Positions 25,199-38,213 of a stretch of DNA of 64,000 bases are shown here, one piece after another. How positions within the stretch are numbered: the first letter of the stretch is position 1; each line of letters begins with the position of its first letter. Both the position numbers and the translations under genes were made by a program. The notes under the pieces are model-generated. The model made no database searches and had not been told where the DNA came from. It worked only from the letters and a program-made list of their open reading frames with translations. Source of the stretch: [Erwinia] mediterraneensis (GTDB lineage: Bacteria; Pseudomonadota; Gammaproteobacteria; Enterobacterales; Enterobacteriaceae); the NCBI RefSeq assembly GCF_900604315.1, contig NZ_LR026978.1, positions 1 to 64,000 on the forward strand, in the 5' to 3' direction.

Positions 25199-26026
25199 TC
25201 AGCCCAGCGGCATTTTCAGCGGATCCGCATAGTTGTACTCGAATCCCAGTTCATTGCAGATTTTGCTGCCGTCAATAATCTTGCCCCGATCTTTGCTGTC
25301 TGAAGGCAAAAACTGCGGCGGCGTCAGACCCAGCTGGCGCGTTACGCAGGGATAGAATTGCTCACGGGCAGGATGCCGGGGGGCGCAGAGATTATAAAGA
25401 TGGCCCCCTTTCGGCGTTTGCAGCAGCAGGGTGATCGCCCCGACCACATCATCCAGATGCACCAGGTTGACGACATGCGCGCCGTCGGCAAGGTCGGTTT
25501 TCCCGGCGAGGAAACGCCCCGGGTGACGATCAGGGCCGACCAGTCCGGCCAGACGCAGAATATCGACGCTGGTGCCCGGCAAATCGTGCAGCCAGCTCTC
25601 CAGCGCAGCCAGGGTTCGGCCCGCCTGGGTTTGCGGCTGCAAAGGAGCGTTCTCTTTCATCACGCCGCGCGCGTTGCCATACACCGAGGTGGAACTGGTA
25701 AAAACGATGCGCGGGATCTTATACACCAGCGCAGTATCGACAATATTTTGCACCGCCTGCATATAGTGTTCGCCCCCGGCTGCGGTGCGGCTGGCCGGTA
25801 AGGTGATCACCAGCGCATCCGCCTGCATCAGTTGCGTCAGATCTTCCGCATCCGCTTCAATTTCGGGCGTCAACTGCAACTGAAATGCCGCCACGCCGCA
25901 GCGCCGTGCCGCATCAACGCCATCCGGCGTGGTTTTGCTGCCGGTGACCTGACAGCCGCGCGCCGTCAACGCCATCGCCAGCGGCATTCCCAGCCATCCC
26001 AGCCCCACAATCGCGACTCTTTTCAT
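25199..26026 (-). CDS. yeeZ: YeeZ-like NAD-dependent epimerase/dehydratase family protein
   Basis: The 275-residue product matches E. coli YeeZ in size and place (just upstream of his). The N-terminal Rossmann loop GLGWLGMPLA (residues 8-17) and an extended-SDR-like TSSTSVYGNA near 110-119 are visible, but the usual YxxxK pair is not obvious, so catalysis by the standard SDR mechanism is doubtful. Function is unknown. Its stop faces puuB, and the start codon is divergent from the his leader. Confidence 0.88.
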   Translation of the reverse strand: MKRVAIVGLGWLGMPLAMALTARGCQVTGSKTTPDGVDAARRCGVAAFQLQLTPEIEADAEDLTQLMQADALVITLPASRTAAGGEHYMQAVQNIVDTALVYKIPRIVFTSSTSVYGNARGVMKENAPLQPQTQAGRTLAALESWLHDLPGTSVDILRLAGLVGPDRHPGRFLAGKTDLADGAHVVNLVHLDDVVGAITLLLQTPKGGHLYNLCAPRHPAREQFYPCVTRQLGLTPPQFLPSDSKDRGKIIDGSKICNELGFEYNYADPLKMPLG

Positions 26027-26137
26027 CTTTACTCCTTGCCTGTGGCTGCCTGACTTCTTACATCATCTTAATGCTGCTGACGACGGCAGGCCACCGTTAA
26101 CTACTGCTTTAAATTCAGATGGCCGGTTAAAAAAAGG

Positions 26138-26166
26138 TTGCTAATAACGCATATCTTCGCTAGCTT
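26138..26166 (+). promoter_or_regulatory. candidate his operon promoter
   Basis: TTGCTA (26138-26143) and TAGCTT (26161-26166) are spaced by 17 bp and lie 39 bases before the hisL start codon. The -10 keeps only TA---T. It is the best hexamer pair in the yeeZ-hisL gap but not a strong match. Confidence 0.4.
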
Positions 26167-26205
26167 AACGGTACACAAATGAATACTCATTCATACGGAA
26201 TAGTT

Positions 26206-26253
26206 ATGACACGCGTTCAGTTCAACCACCATCATCACCATCACCCTGATTAG
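26206..26253 (+). CDS. hisL: his operon leader peptide
   Basis: The 15-residue peptide MTRVQFNHHHHHHPD has six consecutive histidine codons, against seven in E. coli. Ribosome stalling on these codons when charged tRNA-His is scarce favours the antiterminator and lets transcription enter hisG. The hairpins downstream complete the attenuator. Confidence 0.96.
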   Translation: MTRVQFNHHHHHHPD

Positions 26254-26271
26254 TCTTTCAGGCGATGTGTG

Positions 26272-26349
26272 CTGGAAGACATTCTGATCTTCCAGTGGCG
26301 TGAACGCAAAGAGAGCCCCCGGAAGATCATCTTCCGGGGGCTTTTTTTT
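26272..26349 (+). promoter_or_regulatory. his attenuator (hairpins and terminator)
   Basis: A first hairpin, CTGGAAGA (26272-26279) with TCTTCCAG (26288-26295), shares its GGAAGA/TCTTCC sequence with the terminator stem AGCCCCCGGAAG (26314-26325) / CTTCCGGGGGCT (26331-26342), which runs into TTTTTTT. The shared segments permit mutually exclusive folding, as expected of histidine attenuation. Confidence 0.92.
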
Positions 26350-26405
26350 GGACTGACGTTTCATGCGCCGTATGGCAGACAGGACTGGATAAGAGGACAG
26401 GAACC

Positions 26406-27305
26406 ATGTTAGATAACACCCGCTTACGCATAGCTATGCAGAAATCTGGCCGACTCAGCGATGATTCACGCGAACTGCTGGCGCGCTGCGGCATTAAAAT
26501 CAACTTACAGCAGCAGCGTCTGATTGCGTTTGCGGAAAACATGCCTATCGACATTATGCGCGTGCGTGATGACGATATTCCCGGCCTGGTAATGGATGGC
26601 GTGGTGGATCTCGGCATCATCGGCGAAAACGTGCTGGAAGAGGAGCTGTTAAACCGTCGCGCTCAGGGAGAAGACCCGCGTTACTTTACCCTGCGTCGCC
26701 TCGACTTTGGCGGCTGTCGCCTGTCGCTGGCAATGCCGGTTGATGCTGAATACAGCGGTCCGCAATGCCTCAACAATGCCCGTATCGCCACCTCCTATCC
26801 TCACCTGCTGAAACAATACCTTGATAAACAAGGCATCGCCTTTAAATCCTGCCTGCTGAATGGCTCGGTAGAAGTCGCGCCGCGTGCTGGTCTGGCGGAT
26901 GCGATTTGCGATCTGGTTTCTACCGGCGCCACCCTGGAAGCCAACGGCCTGCGTGAAGTGGAAGTGATTTACCGCTCTAAAGCGGTGCTGATCCAGCGTG
27001 ATGGCGAGATGCCGGGTGCCAAACAGGAGCTGATCGACAAGCTGATGACGCGTATTCAGGGCGTGATTAAAGCGCGTGAATCCAAATATATTATGTTGCA
27101 TGCGCCGAGCGAGCGTCTGGAAGAAGTGATCGAGCTGCTGCCGGGCGCAGAGCGTCCTACCGTGTTGCCGCTGGCGGGCGATAAGAGCCGCGTGGCGATG
27201 CACATGGTGAGCAGCGAAACCCTGTTCTGGGAAACCATGGAGAAGCTGAAGGCGCTGGGGGCCAGCTCTATTCTCGTGCTGCCCATTGAGAAGATGATGG
27301 AGTAA
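26406..27305 (+). CDS. hisG: ATP phosphoribosyltransferase
   Basis: The 299-residue enzyme condenses ATP with PRPP, the first and feedback-regulated step of histidine synthesis. It is the long hexameric form: catalytic lobes, a PRPP-binding [12 protein letters not shown] loop (residues 169-180) and a C-terminal ACT-like regulatory domain (about 225-299) that binds histidine. It is the first structural gene after the attenuator; hisD starts four bases after its stop. Confidence 0.97.
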   Translation: MLDNTRLRIAMQKSGRLSDDSRELLARCGIKINLQQQRLIAFAENMPIDIMRVRDDDIPGLVMDGVVDLGIIGENVLEEELLNRRAQGEDPRYFTLRRLDFGGCRLSLAMPVDAEYSGPQCLNNARIATSYPHLLKQYLDKQGIAFKSCLLNGSVEVAPRAGLADAICDLVSTGATLEANGLREVEVIYRSKAVLIQRDGEMPGAKQELIDKLMTRIQGVIKARESKYIMLHAPSERLEEVIELLPGAERPTVLPLAGDKSRVAMHMVSSETLFWETMEKLKALGASSILVLPIEKMME

Positions 27306-27309
27306 GACG

Positions 27310-32832
<5,523 letters not shown>

Positions 32833-32839
<7 letters not shown>

Positions 32840-33444
32840 CTGAAGAACAACTGGCCCGCCTGGACTGGGTCAAAACTGACGGCATGATGCCCGCTATCAT
32901 TCAACACAGCGTCTCTGGCGAAGTGCTGATGCACGGCTATATGAACCAGGAAGCGCTGCAGAAAACCCTGAGCGATGGCAAGGTTACCTTTTTCTCGCGC
33001 ACCAAAAACCGTCTCTGGACCAAAGGGGAAAGCTCAGGCCACTTTCTGCATGTGGTGAGTATCACTCCTGACTGCGATAACGACACGCTGCTGGTGCTGG
33101 CGAATCCCGTCGGACCTACCTGCCATCTGGGTACTTCAAGCTGTTTTTCACCGGCGGCACCGGACTGGACCTTCCTGTACCAGCTGGAACAGCTTATCGC
33201 CGAACGCAAACAGGCCGATCCCGCCAGTTCCTATACGGCAAAACTCTATGCCAGCGGTACCAAGCGCATTGCGCAGAAAGTCGGCGAAGAAGGGGTAGAA
33301 ACCGCCCTCGCCGCCACGGTGAACGATCGTCACGAGCTGACCAATGAAGCTTCGGATCTGATTTATCACCTGCTGGTGCTACTGCAGGATCAGAACCTGG
33401 ATCTGAGCGCAATCATTGCGAATCTGCGTGCCCGCCACAAGTAA
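32833..33444 (+). CDS. hisI: bifunctional phosphoribosyl-AMP cyclohydrolase / phosphoribosyl-ATP pyrophosphatase
   Basis: The 203-residue HisIE fusion has an N-terminal cyclohydrolase (about 1-115) with the metal ligands in [10 protein letters not shown] and the TCHLGTSSC segment. A C-terminal all-alpha pyrophosphohydrolase (about 116-203) carries [11 protein letters not shown] and the [14 protein letters not shown] helix. It catalyses steps two and three. It is the last his gene. No clear terminator follows before the Hip operators begin six bases downstream. Confidence 0.96.
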
Positions 33445-33449
33445 TCCAC

Positions 33450-33469
33450 TTGTGCAATATTTTGCTCAA
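33450..33469. promoter_or_regulatory. Hip-type operator O1
   Basis: TTGTGCAATATTTTGCTCAA is one of three 20-bp near-palindromes upstream of the HipA-like gene, with consensus TTGAGCAATATTCTGCTCAA. It begins exactly 41 bp before O2 and lies just after the hisI stop codon. Confidence 0.75.
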
Positions 33470-33490
33470 AATTGAGGATCCTCCTCTTTT

Positions 33491-33510
33491 TTGAGCAAAA
33501 TTCTTCTCAA
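33491..33510. promoter_or_regulatory. Hip-type operator O2
   Basis: TTGAGCAAAATTCTTCTCAA is the middle copy. It overlaps the likely -35 hexamer TTCTCA (33504-33509), so repressor bound here should block RNA polymerase. Confidence 0.78.
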
Positions 33511-33532
33511 AAGTTCGTATTACCGCTATGAT
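33504..33532 (+). promoter_or_regulatory. hip promoter candidate
   Basis: TTCTCA (33504-33509) and TATGAT (33527-33532) are separated by 17 bp. The -35 lies in operator O2 and the -10 touches operator O3, a layout expected for autorepression by the HipB-like protein. Confidence 0.55.
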
Positions 33533-33551
33533 TGAGCAATATTCTGCTCAA
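33532..33551. promoter_or_regulatory. Hip-type operator O3
   Basis: TTGAGCAATATTCTGCTCAA is the most symmetric copy, with 7-bp perfect arms TTGAGCA/TGCTCAA. It covers the expected transcription start and ends 14 bases before the HipA-like start codon. Confidence 0.82.
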
Positions 33552-33565
33552 ACAGCAAGTGTACG

Positions 33566-34885
33566 ATGCTCACAGTCCAACTCTTTATTGATGGTAGCTG
33601 GCATGACGCCGCCGTGCTGGAGATCAAGGAACCACGTAAAGGCCGATTTAGTCAGGCAAAGCTGGCTTATGAATTTACCTACGCCCTGGACTACCTGGAA
33701 CGCAATGATATTGCAAGCTGCAGCCTGCACTGCCCGGTTAACCTGATTGGCAGTCATTATGCCCAGCCGTGGTTTGGTTTTCTGGACGATATCATGCCTG
33801 CAGGCGCAAGCCGCCGCTACTGGATCAATCATCTGGGATTACAGGGTAAATCGTCTGGTGAGCAGGACTACCAGTTATTGAAGTGCGGTACTATTGCACC
33901 TGTAGGTAATTTACGTATTAAAGAGTCCCTGCCAGTATTACCACCGCAAAGCACGCTGCACTACAGACGTTTTCCGGCTGAATGGGCAACCGAACGCGAT
34001 ACTGATTTTCTGGAATATGCACAGCAGATGGGGGCCGCCAGCGGTGGTGCCACCGGGGCGGGGGGCGAAGCACCAAAACTTCTTCTGCGCTGCTCGCCAG
34101 ACAACGACGTGTGGATTGATACCTGGCAGGATGATCTTTTTAATCAGGATACGCATTATCTGGTGAAATACCCGCGCGGGAAACGCAGCGCAATTGATTG
34201 TGACATCTTGCGAGCAGAATATCATTTTTATCATGAACTGAGTGCGCTGGGTATTGAGACTATCGATACCCGACTGATGCGTTTAGAAGAAGGAGCTCGC
34301 TATCCCTCTTTGTGGCTGCCTCGCTTTGATGTGGCCTTTATCGCGGGTAAAAAAACCTTATATGGACTGGAGTCTGTTTTTTCACTGCTACAAAAGCCAC
34401 CAGGCAGCTATCTCAATCATTTTGACGTTATTCGCCAGCTGGTCGCCCTCCTGCCATTCAAAGATACCAGTCGGAAAGCATTCGTCACCGAGTGGGTAAA
34501 ACGCGACATGCTGAATATTGCCTTTGGCAATTCAGATAACCATGGTCGTAACAGCGCTATTTTGAAAACAGATCAGGGGATGAAGCTGGCACCCGTTTTT
34601 GATTTTGCTCCGATGAAGGCCGATCCAGAAGGTATTGCCCGCACCACACAATGGGGCTCGCCTTTTGAAGAGGGGGGCAATTATCAATGGGAAAAAATTG
34701 CCGTTGCGCTGGCCGATTTGGTACCTCCCGAAGAATTGTTGCGTTCACTGGCAACGCTGGCAGAAAAATTGATCGGGCTGAAGCCCCGACTTCAGGAACG
34801 TGGCGTACCTGCATCCATTATCAACATGCCGGGAATGGGTTTTGACTACCTTGATCAGCGTATCGATTCATGGGGATTATTATGA
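33566..34885 (+). CDS. hipA: HipA-family serine/threonine kinase toxin
   Basis: The 439-residue protein has the HipA architecture: an N-terminal subdomain (about 1-125), a glycine-rich ATP loop SGGATGAGGEAPKLLLR (159-175), K201 in HYLVKYP, the catalytic FGNSDNHGRN (320-329) and the metal-binding D346 in LAPVFDFAP. HipA proteins phosphorylate targets such as aminoacyl-tRNA synthetases and stop growth until neutralised. All key residues are kept, so it should be active. No clear ribosome site precedes ATG 33566. It overlaps the antitoxin-like gene by four bases, with the kinase first. Confidence 0.87.
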   Translation: MLTVQLFIDGSWHDAAVLEIKEPRKGRFSQAKLAYEFTYALDYLERNDIASCSLHCPVNLIGSHYAQPWFGFLDDIMPAGASRRYWINHLGLQGKSSGEQDYQLLKCGTIAPVGNLRIKESLPVLPPQSTLHYRRFPAEWATERDTDFLEYAQQMGAASGGATGAGGEAPKLLLRCSPDNDVWIDTWQDDLFNQDTHYLVKYPRGKRSAIDCDILRAEYHFYHELSALGIETIDTRLMRLEEGARYPSLWLPRFDVAFIAGKKTLYGLESVFSLLQKPPGSYLNHFDVIRQLVALLPFKDTSRKAFVTEWVKRDMLNIAFGNSDNHGRNSAILKTDQGMKLAPVFDFAPMKADPEGIARTTQWGSPFEEGGNYQWEKIAVALADLVPPEELLRSLATLAEKLIGLKPRLQERGVPASIINMPGMGFDYLDQRIDSWGLL

Positions 34886-35214
34886 AGCCGCTGCCACCTT
34901 TTGAGCGGGAGGCGAGACTGCTGAGCGAATTGCAGCGTTTGTATGAAGATGACGTTACGCCAGGGGAATTGCTTCGCACGTTGCGCAAACAGGTATTGGG
35001 ATTTTCGCAGGAGCGTTATGCTGCACTTGCAGGCATCAGTCGTCGTACTCTTTCTGATATTGAGCAGGATAAAGAAAGCGCTTCACTAAACACCTTAAAC
35101 CGGGCTTTTATGCCTCTGGGCTTAAAAGCGGGTTTATTACCGCGCCAGAACACAATGATGCAACAGTTGCTGCATCAATTGAGTCACAAGGATGAAGCCA
35201 ATGACGACACATGA
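34882..35214 (+). CDS. HipB-like XRE-family antitoxin/repressor
   Basis: The 110-residue protein has an XRE helix-turn-helix (residues about 33-83, with SQERYAALAGISRRTLSDIEQ) and a glutamine-rich C-terminal tail. It follows hipA with an ATGA overlap, whereas in the classical operon hipB comes first. It should bind the three operators at 33450-33551 and inhibit the kinase. The N-terminal 30 residues before the helix-turn-helix are unusually long for HipB. Confidence 0.83.
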   Translation: MKPLPPFEREARLLSELQRLYEDDVTPGELLRTLRKQVLGFSQERYAALAGISRRTLSDIEQDKESASLNTLNRAFMPLGLKAGLLPRQNTMMQQLLHQLSHKDEANDDT

Positions 35215-35683
35215 AAAACTTATCGCTCTGCTGGAACAGCACAACGCCCGTTATACGCTGATGGCCCATGAAGCAACCGGGAAATGTGAAGCGGTCGCCG
35301 CTATTCGCGGCACCGAAGTGGGTCAGGGAGCCAAGGCGCTGGTCTGTCATGTGAAAGGCAACGGCGTCAAACAGCATGTGCTGGCGATCTTACCGGCCGA
35401 TCAACAGGCCGATCTCAGCAAAGTCGCCGCCGCTGTCGGCGGGACGCGCGCCTCGCTGGCCAGCCCGGCGGAAGTGGATGCGCTTACCGGCTGCGTGTCT
35501 GGTGCAATCCCTCCCTTCAGCTTCCATCCCGATTTACAGCCGCTGGTGGATCCATTGCTGTTTGCTCGCTATGACGAGATCGCCTTTAATGCCGGACGGC
35601 TGGATAAATCCGTGGTGCTGAAAACCACCGATTATCAGCGTCTGTGTCAGGCGCAGGTGGTCCCAATTATCCGCCAGGCGTGA
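35201..35683 (+). CDS. yeaK: YbaK/EbsC-family aminoacyl-tRNA deacylase, YeaK-like
   Basis: The 160-residue product closely resembles E. coli YeaK: GKCEAVAAIRGTEVGQGAKALVCHVKG, the RASLASPAEV loop, LTGCVSGAIPPFSF and the DKSVVLKTTDY C-terminus are all present. YbaK-type enzymes hydrolyse mischarged aminoacyl-tRNAs. In E. coli yeaK lies elsewhere, so this is a transposed or extra copy. ATG 35201 is chosen because AAGGA lies nine bases upstream; a start at 35192 would have no space for one. The gene overlaps the HipB-like gene by 14 bases. Confidence 0.85.
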   Translation: MTTHEKLIALLEQHNARYTLMAHEATGKCEAVAAIRGTEVGQGAKALVCHVKGNGVKQHVLAILPADQQADLSKVAAAVGGTRASLASPAEVDALTGCVSGAIPPFSFHPDLQPLVDPLLFARYDEIAFNAGRLDKSVVLKTTDYQRLCQAQVVPIIRQA

Positions 35684-35721
35684 CCAGGGATAAATCAGAG
35701 CCATTTGCCCGTTGCCCGCTA

Positions 35722-36819
35722 TTACTCATACCCCAGCTGGCTGTTAATTTCCCTGAGCCCGCTGACAGCAAAATACTTTTCGGCGTCGTCGCTCCAGTAA
35801 TCTTCCCAGTTAGAGCGGCTGCCGGAAAAGGTAGGGTTCTTTTTCCCGTACTGGGCGCGAAAACTTTCTGACAGCGCCTGAGCAAACCCCGGTTTAATCT
35901 CATCAAGACGTGCTTTTACCTCGTCAGAAAAACTGTCTTCACACATCTCTTCATATTTAACCGGTATGCTGGCGCTGTCGTTCAGCATCATGCCAGCAAT
36001 CGCTTTGATATGGGCAATATCGCAATCTGAATAGGCAATTAAGAAGGCAATAAACCGGCTCTGCTCACTCATTTCCCGCCAGTAAAGATCCCTGCCGCTC
36101 AACGGCTTTACTTTGCTGTATTTGAAACGGTACAGGCTGACCAGCACGTCTCTTAAGTTTCGCCGCACATTAAAGATGCAGACGTTCTGCTGGCGGATCT
36201 TCTCCAGCATGCGGGAAGATTCAATATGACCGACGACCGCCCTGCCCTTGAGAAGTTTGGTCACCAGATGCACCGGCGCATTCACTCTGCAGAGTTCCGG
36301 ATTCACATGTACCTCTTCATCGCGCAGCTTTCTGAAATCATCAATAATATTGATCCCCGACAAATGCAGACGCATCGGATGAATACCGGCATCTTTCAGC
36401 GCTGCCTCCAGAAAATAAGTGCCGGATTTAGGAATGCTGTTAACCAGAAAACCTGAACAGCAATACTCACTGCTATTGACCCAGGGATCGGTATTAATCA
36501 GCGGTAGCAGATAGAGCGGCGCAGCCCGGTTTTCCTCATGGCCGCGCCAGATATTACTGGTTATATATCTGAACCGGCTGGTGATATCGCCAGCATGATT
36601 CAGTAAGCAGATCTCATTCCCTTCATGTATCCAGCGGCATTCACTATCGCTTTTATACCCATATAATCCCCCATCCGGCTCAAAAATAAGCTCACCATAA
36701 TGTTTACCCGTCTGGGAGCCAAACGAGTAGATCGTATTGAAGTCGGGACTCACCACTGCGGGATTTAAATGATACGACGGGGATAACGCTTGTGACTGCT
36801 CGCTTTGATTTGCTGGCAT
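35722..36819 (-). CDS. PAPS-dependent sulfotransferase with an N-terminal beta-rich domain
   Basis: Of the 365 residues, about 125-350 form a sulfotransferase domain. It has the 5'-phosphosulfate loop NSIPKSGTYFLE (127-138), the 3'-phosphate motif RRNLRDVLVS (219-228), KYEEM (288-292) and a late FSGSRSNWEDYW (331-342). About 40-85 is a separate region (YGELIFEPDGGLYGYKSDSE onward) resembling beta-rich modules found in some glycan enzymes. No signal peptide is present, so it acts in the cytosol on a glycan precursor or small molecule. ATG 36819 follows AGGAG. No PAPS-synthesis gene is adjacent. Confidence 0.8.
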   Translation of the reverse strand: MPANQSEQSQALSPSYHLNPAVVSPDFNTIYSFGSQTGKHYGELIFEPDGGLYGYKSDSECRWIHEGNEICLLNHAGDITSRFRYITSNIWRGHEENRAAPLYLLPLINTDPWVNSSEYCCSGFLVNSIPKSGTYFLEAALKDAGIHPMRLHLSGINIIDDFRKLRDEEVHVNPELCRVNAPVHLVTKLLKGRAVVGHIESSRMLEKIRQQNVCIFNVRRNLRDVLVSLYRFKYSKVKPLSGRDLYWREMSEQSRFIAFLIAYSDCDIAHIKAIAGMMLNDSASIPVKYEEMCEDSFSDEVKARLDEIKPGFAQALSESFRAQYGKKNPTFSGSRSNWEDYWSDDAEKYFAVSGLREINSQLGYE

Positions 36820-37063
36820 AGAGGGGGTTCTCCTGGCTGGATTGAGCGTGCATCCGTTAAGCATACAGCAGACCGCCACGCTCACCTCCCCGGAGAACAA
36901 AAAACAGCCAATAACGAGACCGCGGTCAGCATTCTGCACACAATACCACCGCTTTCATCCTGCTCTGAGGCGAAAGCGCCACTATACTTTTCTTCCCGGT
37001 TCATAAAATCGCTGGCACATGCATCGCCCGTGATTTTCCCAACAGTGAGATTGCCCGACAGTC

Positions 37064-38179
37064 ATGCGACAACAAAATCATCCTCTGCTCAGTGCTTCGC
37101 TGGGTACCCAGCGCCACATTGTCAGTTTTCATTTTGGTGAAGAGTCTGAACGTCAGGTCTATATTCAGGCCGCACTGCACGGCGACGAACTGCCCGGTAT
37201 GGCGGTAGCCTGGTATCTGAAACAGCGGCTGCTGGCGCTGGAGTCTGCAGGGAAACTCAACGCCGCTATTACTCTGGTGCCGGTTGCTAACCCGCTGGCG
37301 CTGGCGCAACACTCGCACGGTATACCGGTGGGACGCTTTCATACCCTTTCTGGTCAGAATTTTAATCGTCAGTTCCCGCTGCTGGGCGACGCGCTGGCCC
37401 CTGCGCTGCTGGAAACACTGACCTCAAGTATGGTGGAGAACAAACAGTTGATTCGCGATGCGCTTGATGTCCATTTTCGCGATCGTATCCCTCATACCGA
37501 ACTGGATTCACAGCGCTTCATTCTGATGCGTATTGCCTCCCAGGCTGACCTGATGATTGATTTGCACAGCGATATGGAAGCGTTGCCGCATCTCAGTACC
37601 ACGCGGCAGGCCTGGCCGCATATTGAGCCGCTGGCGCGACGGCTGGGAAGTCAGGTGCATTTGCTGACGGAGGATGCCGCAGGAGAATCGTTTGATAAAG
37701 CCTGTTGTGAACCCTGGAACACGCTTAAGCAGCGCTTTGGTAATGACTACCCCATCCCTGATGGGCTACAGCCAGTAACCTTCAAGCTATGCGGCATGCG
37801 TGACATCTCGCCACATCAGGCTGAACAGGACGCAGAGGCGATTATTCATGCCCTGATTGACGCTGGCTTTATCAGCGGCAAAGCTCCGCCCCTGCCCCCC
37901 CTGGCAGGAAAACCGACACCGCTGGCCGGCTGCGAGTATCTGTCTGCACCGCATTCCGGTCTGATTTTGTATCGTCGTGAACTGGGCGAACGGGTAAAAG
38001 CGGGTGAAGTGGTAGCTGAGATTGTCGATCCGAACACCGATCTGGTGACGCCGTTGATCGCGGAATATGGTGGGCTATTTTATGCCAGACACTGGATACG
38101 CTTTGCTACCGCAGGAATGATGGTCGCGAGGCTGGCAGGGGAACATGCACACAGGAAAGGCAGCTTACAGGTGACGTAA
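37064..38179 (+). CDS. M14-like zinc deacylase (succinylglutamate desuccinylase/aspartoacylase family)
   Basis: The 371-residue protein carries the zinc signature HGDE at residues 39-42 (in AALHGDELPG) and a downstream DLHSD with the third ligand. A VANPLALAQHSHG segment and a C-terminal beta barrel-like part (about 285-350, with SAPHSGLILYRRELGERVKAGEVVAEI) follow, as in the AstE/aspartoacylase branch. Members remove acyl groups from amino acids such as acetyl-aspartate, acetyl-diaminobutyrate or succinylglutamate. The substrate cannot be assigned. It is divergent from the sulfotransferase and convergent with wzz. Confidence 0.82.
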   Translation: MRQQNHPLLSASLGTQRHIVSFHFGEESERQVYIQAALHGDELPGMAVAWYLKQRLLALESAGKLNAAITLVPVANPLALAQHSHGIPVGRFHTLSGQNFNRQFPLLGDALAPALLETLTSSMVENKQLIRDALDVHFRDRIPHTELDSQRFILMRIASQADLMIDLHSDMEALPHLSTTRQAWPHIEPLARRLGSQVHLLTEDAAGESFDKACCEPWNTLKQRFGNDYPIPDGLQPVTFKLCGMRDISPHQAEQDAEAIIHALIDAGFISGKAPPLPPLAGKPTPLAGCEYLSAPHSGLILYRRELGERVKAGEVVAEIVDPNTDLVTPLIAEYGGLFYARHWIRFATAGMMVARLAGEHAHRKGSLQVT

Positions 38180-38182
38180 CAA

Positions 38183-38202
38183 AGCCGGCTCAGTGGCCGG
38201 CT
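38183..38202. terminator. hairpin between convergent M14-like gene and wzz
   Basis: AGCCGGC (38183-38189) pairs with GCCGGCT (38196-38202) around TCAGTG, in the 34-bp gap between two converging stops. T tracts are poor on both sides, so termination may be partial. Confidence 0.55.
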
Positions 38203-38213
38203 CTACACAACAG

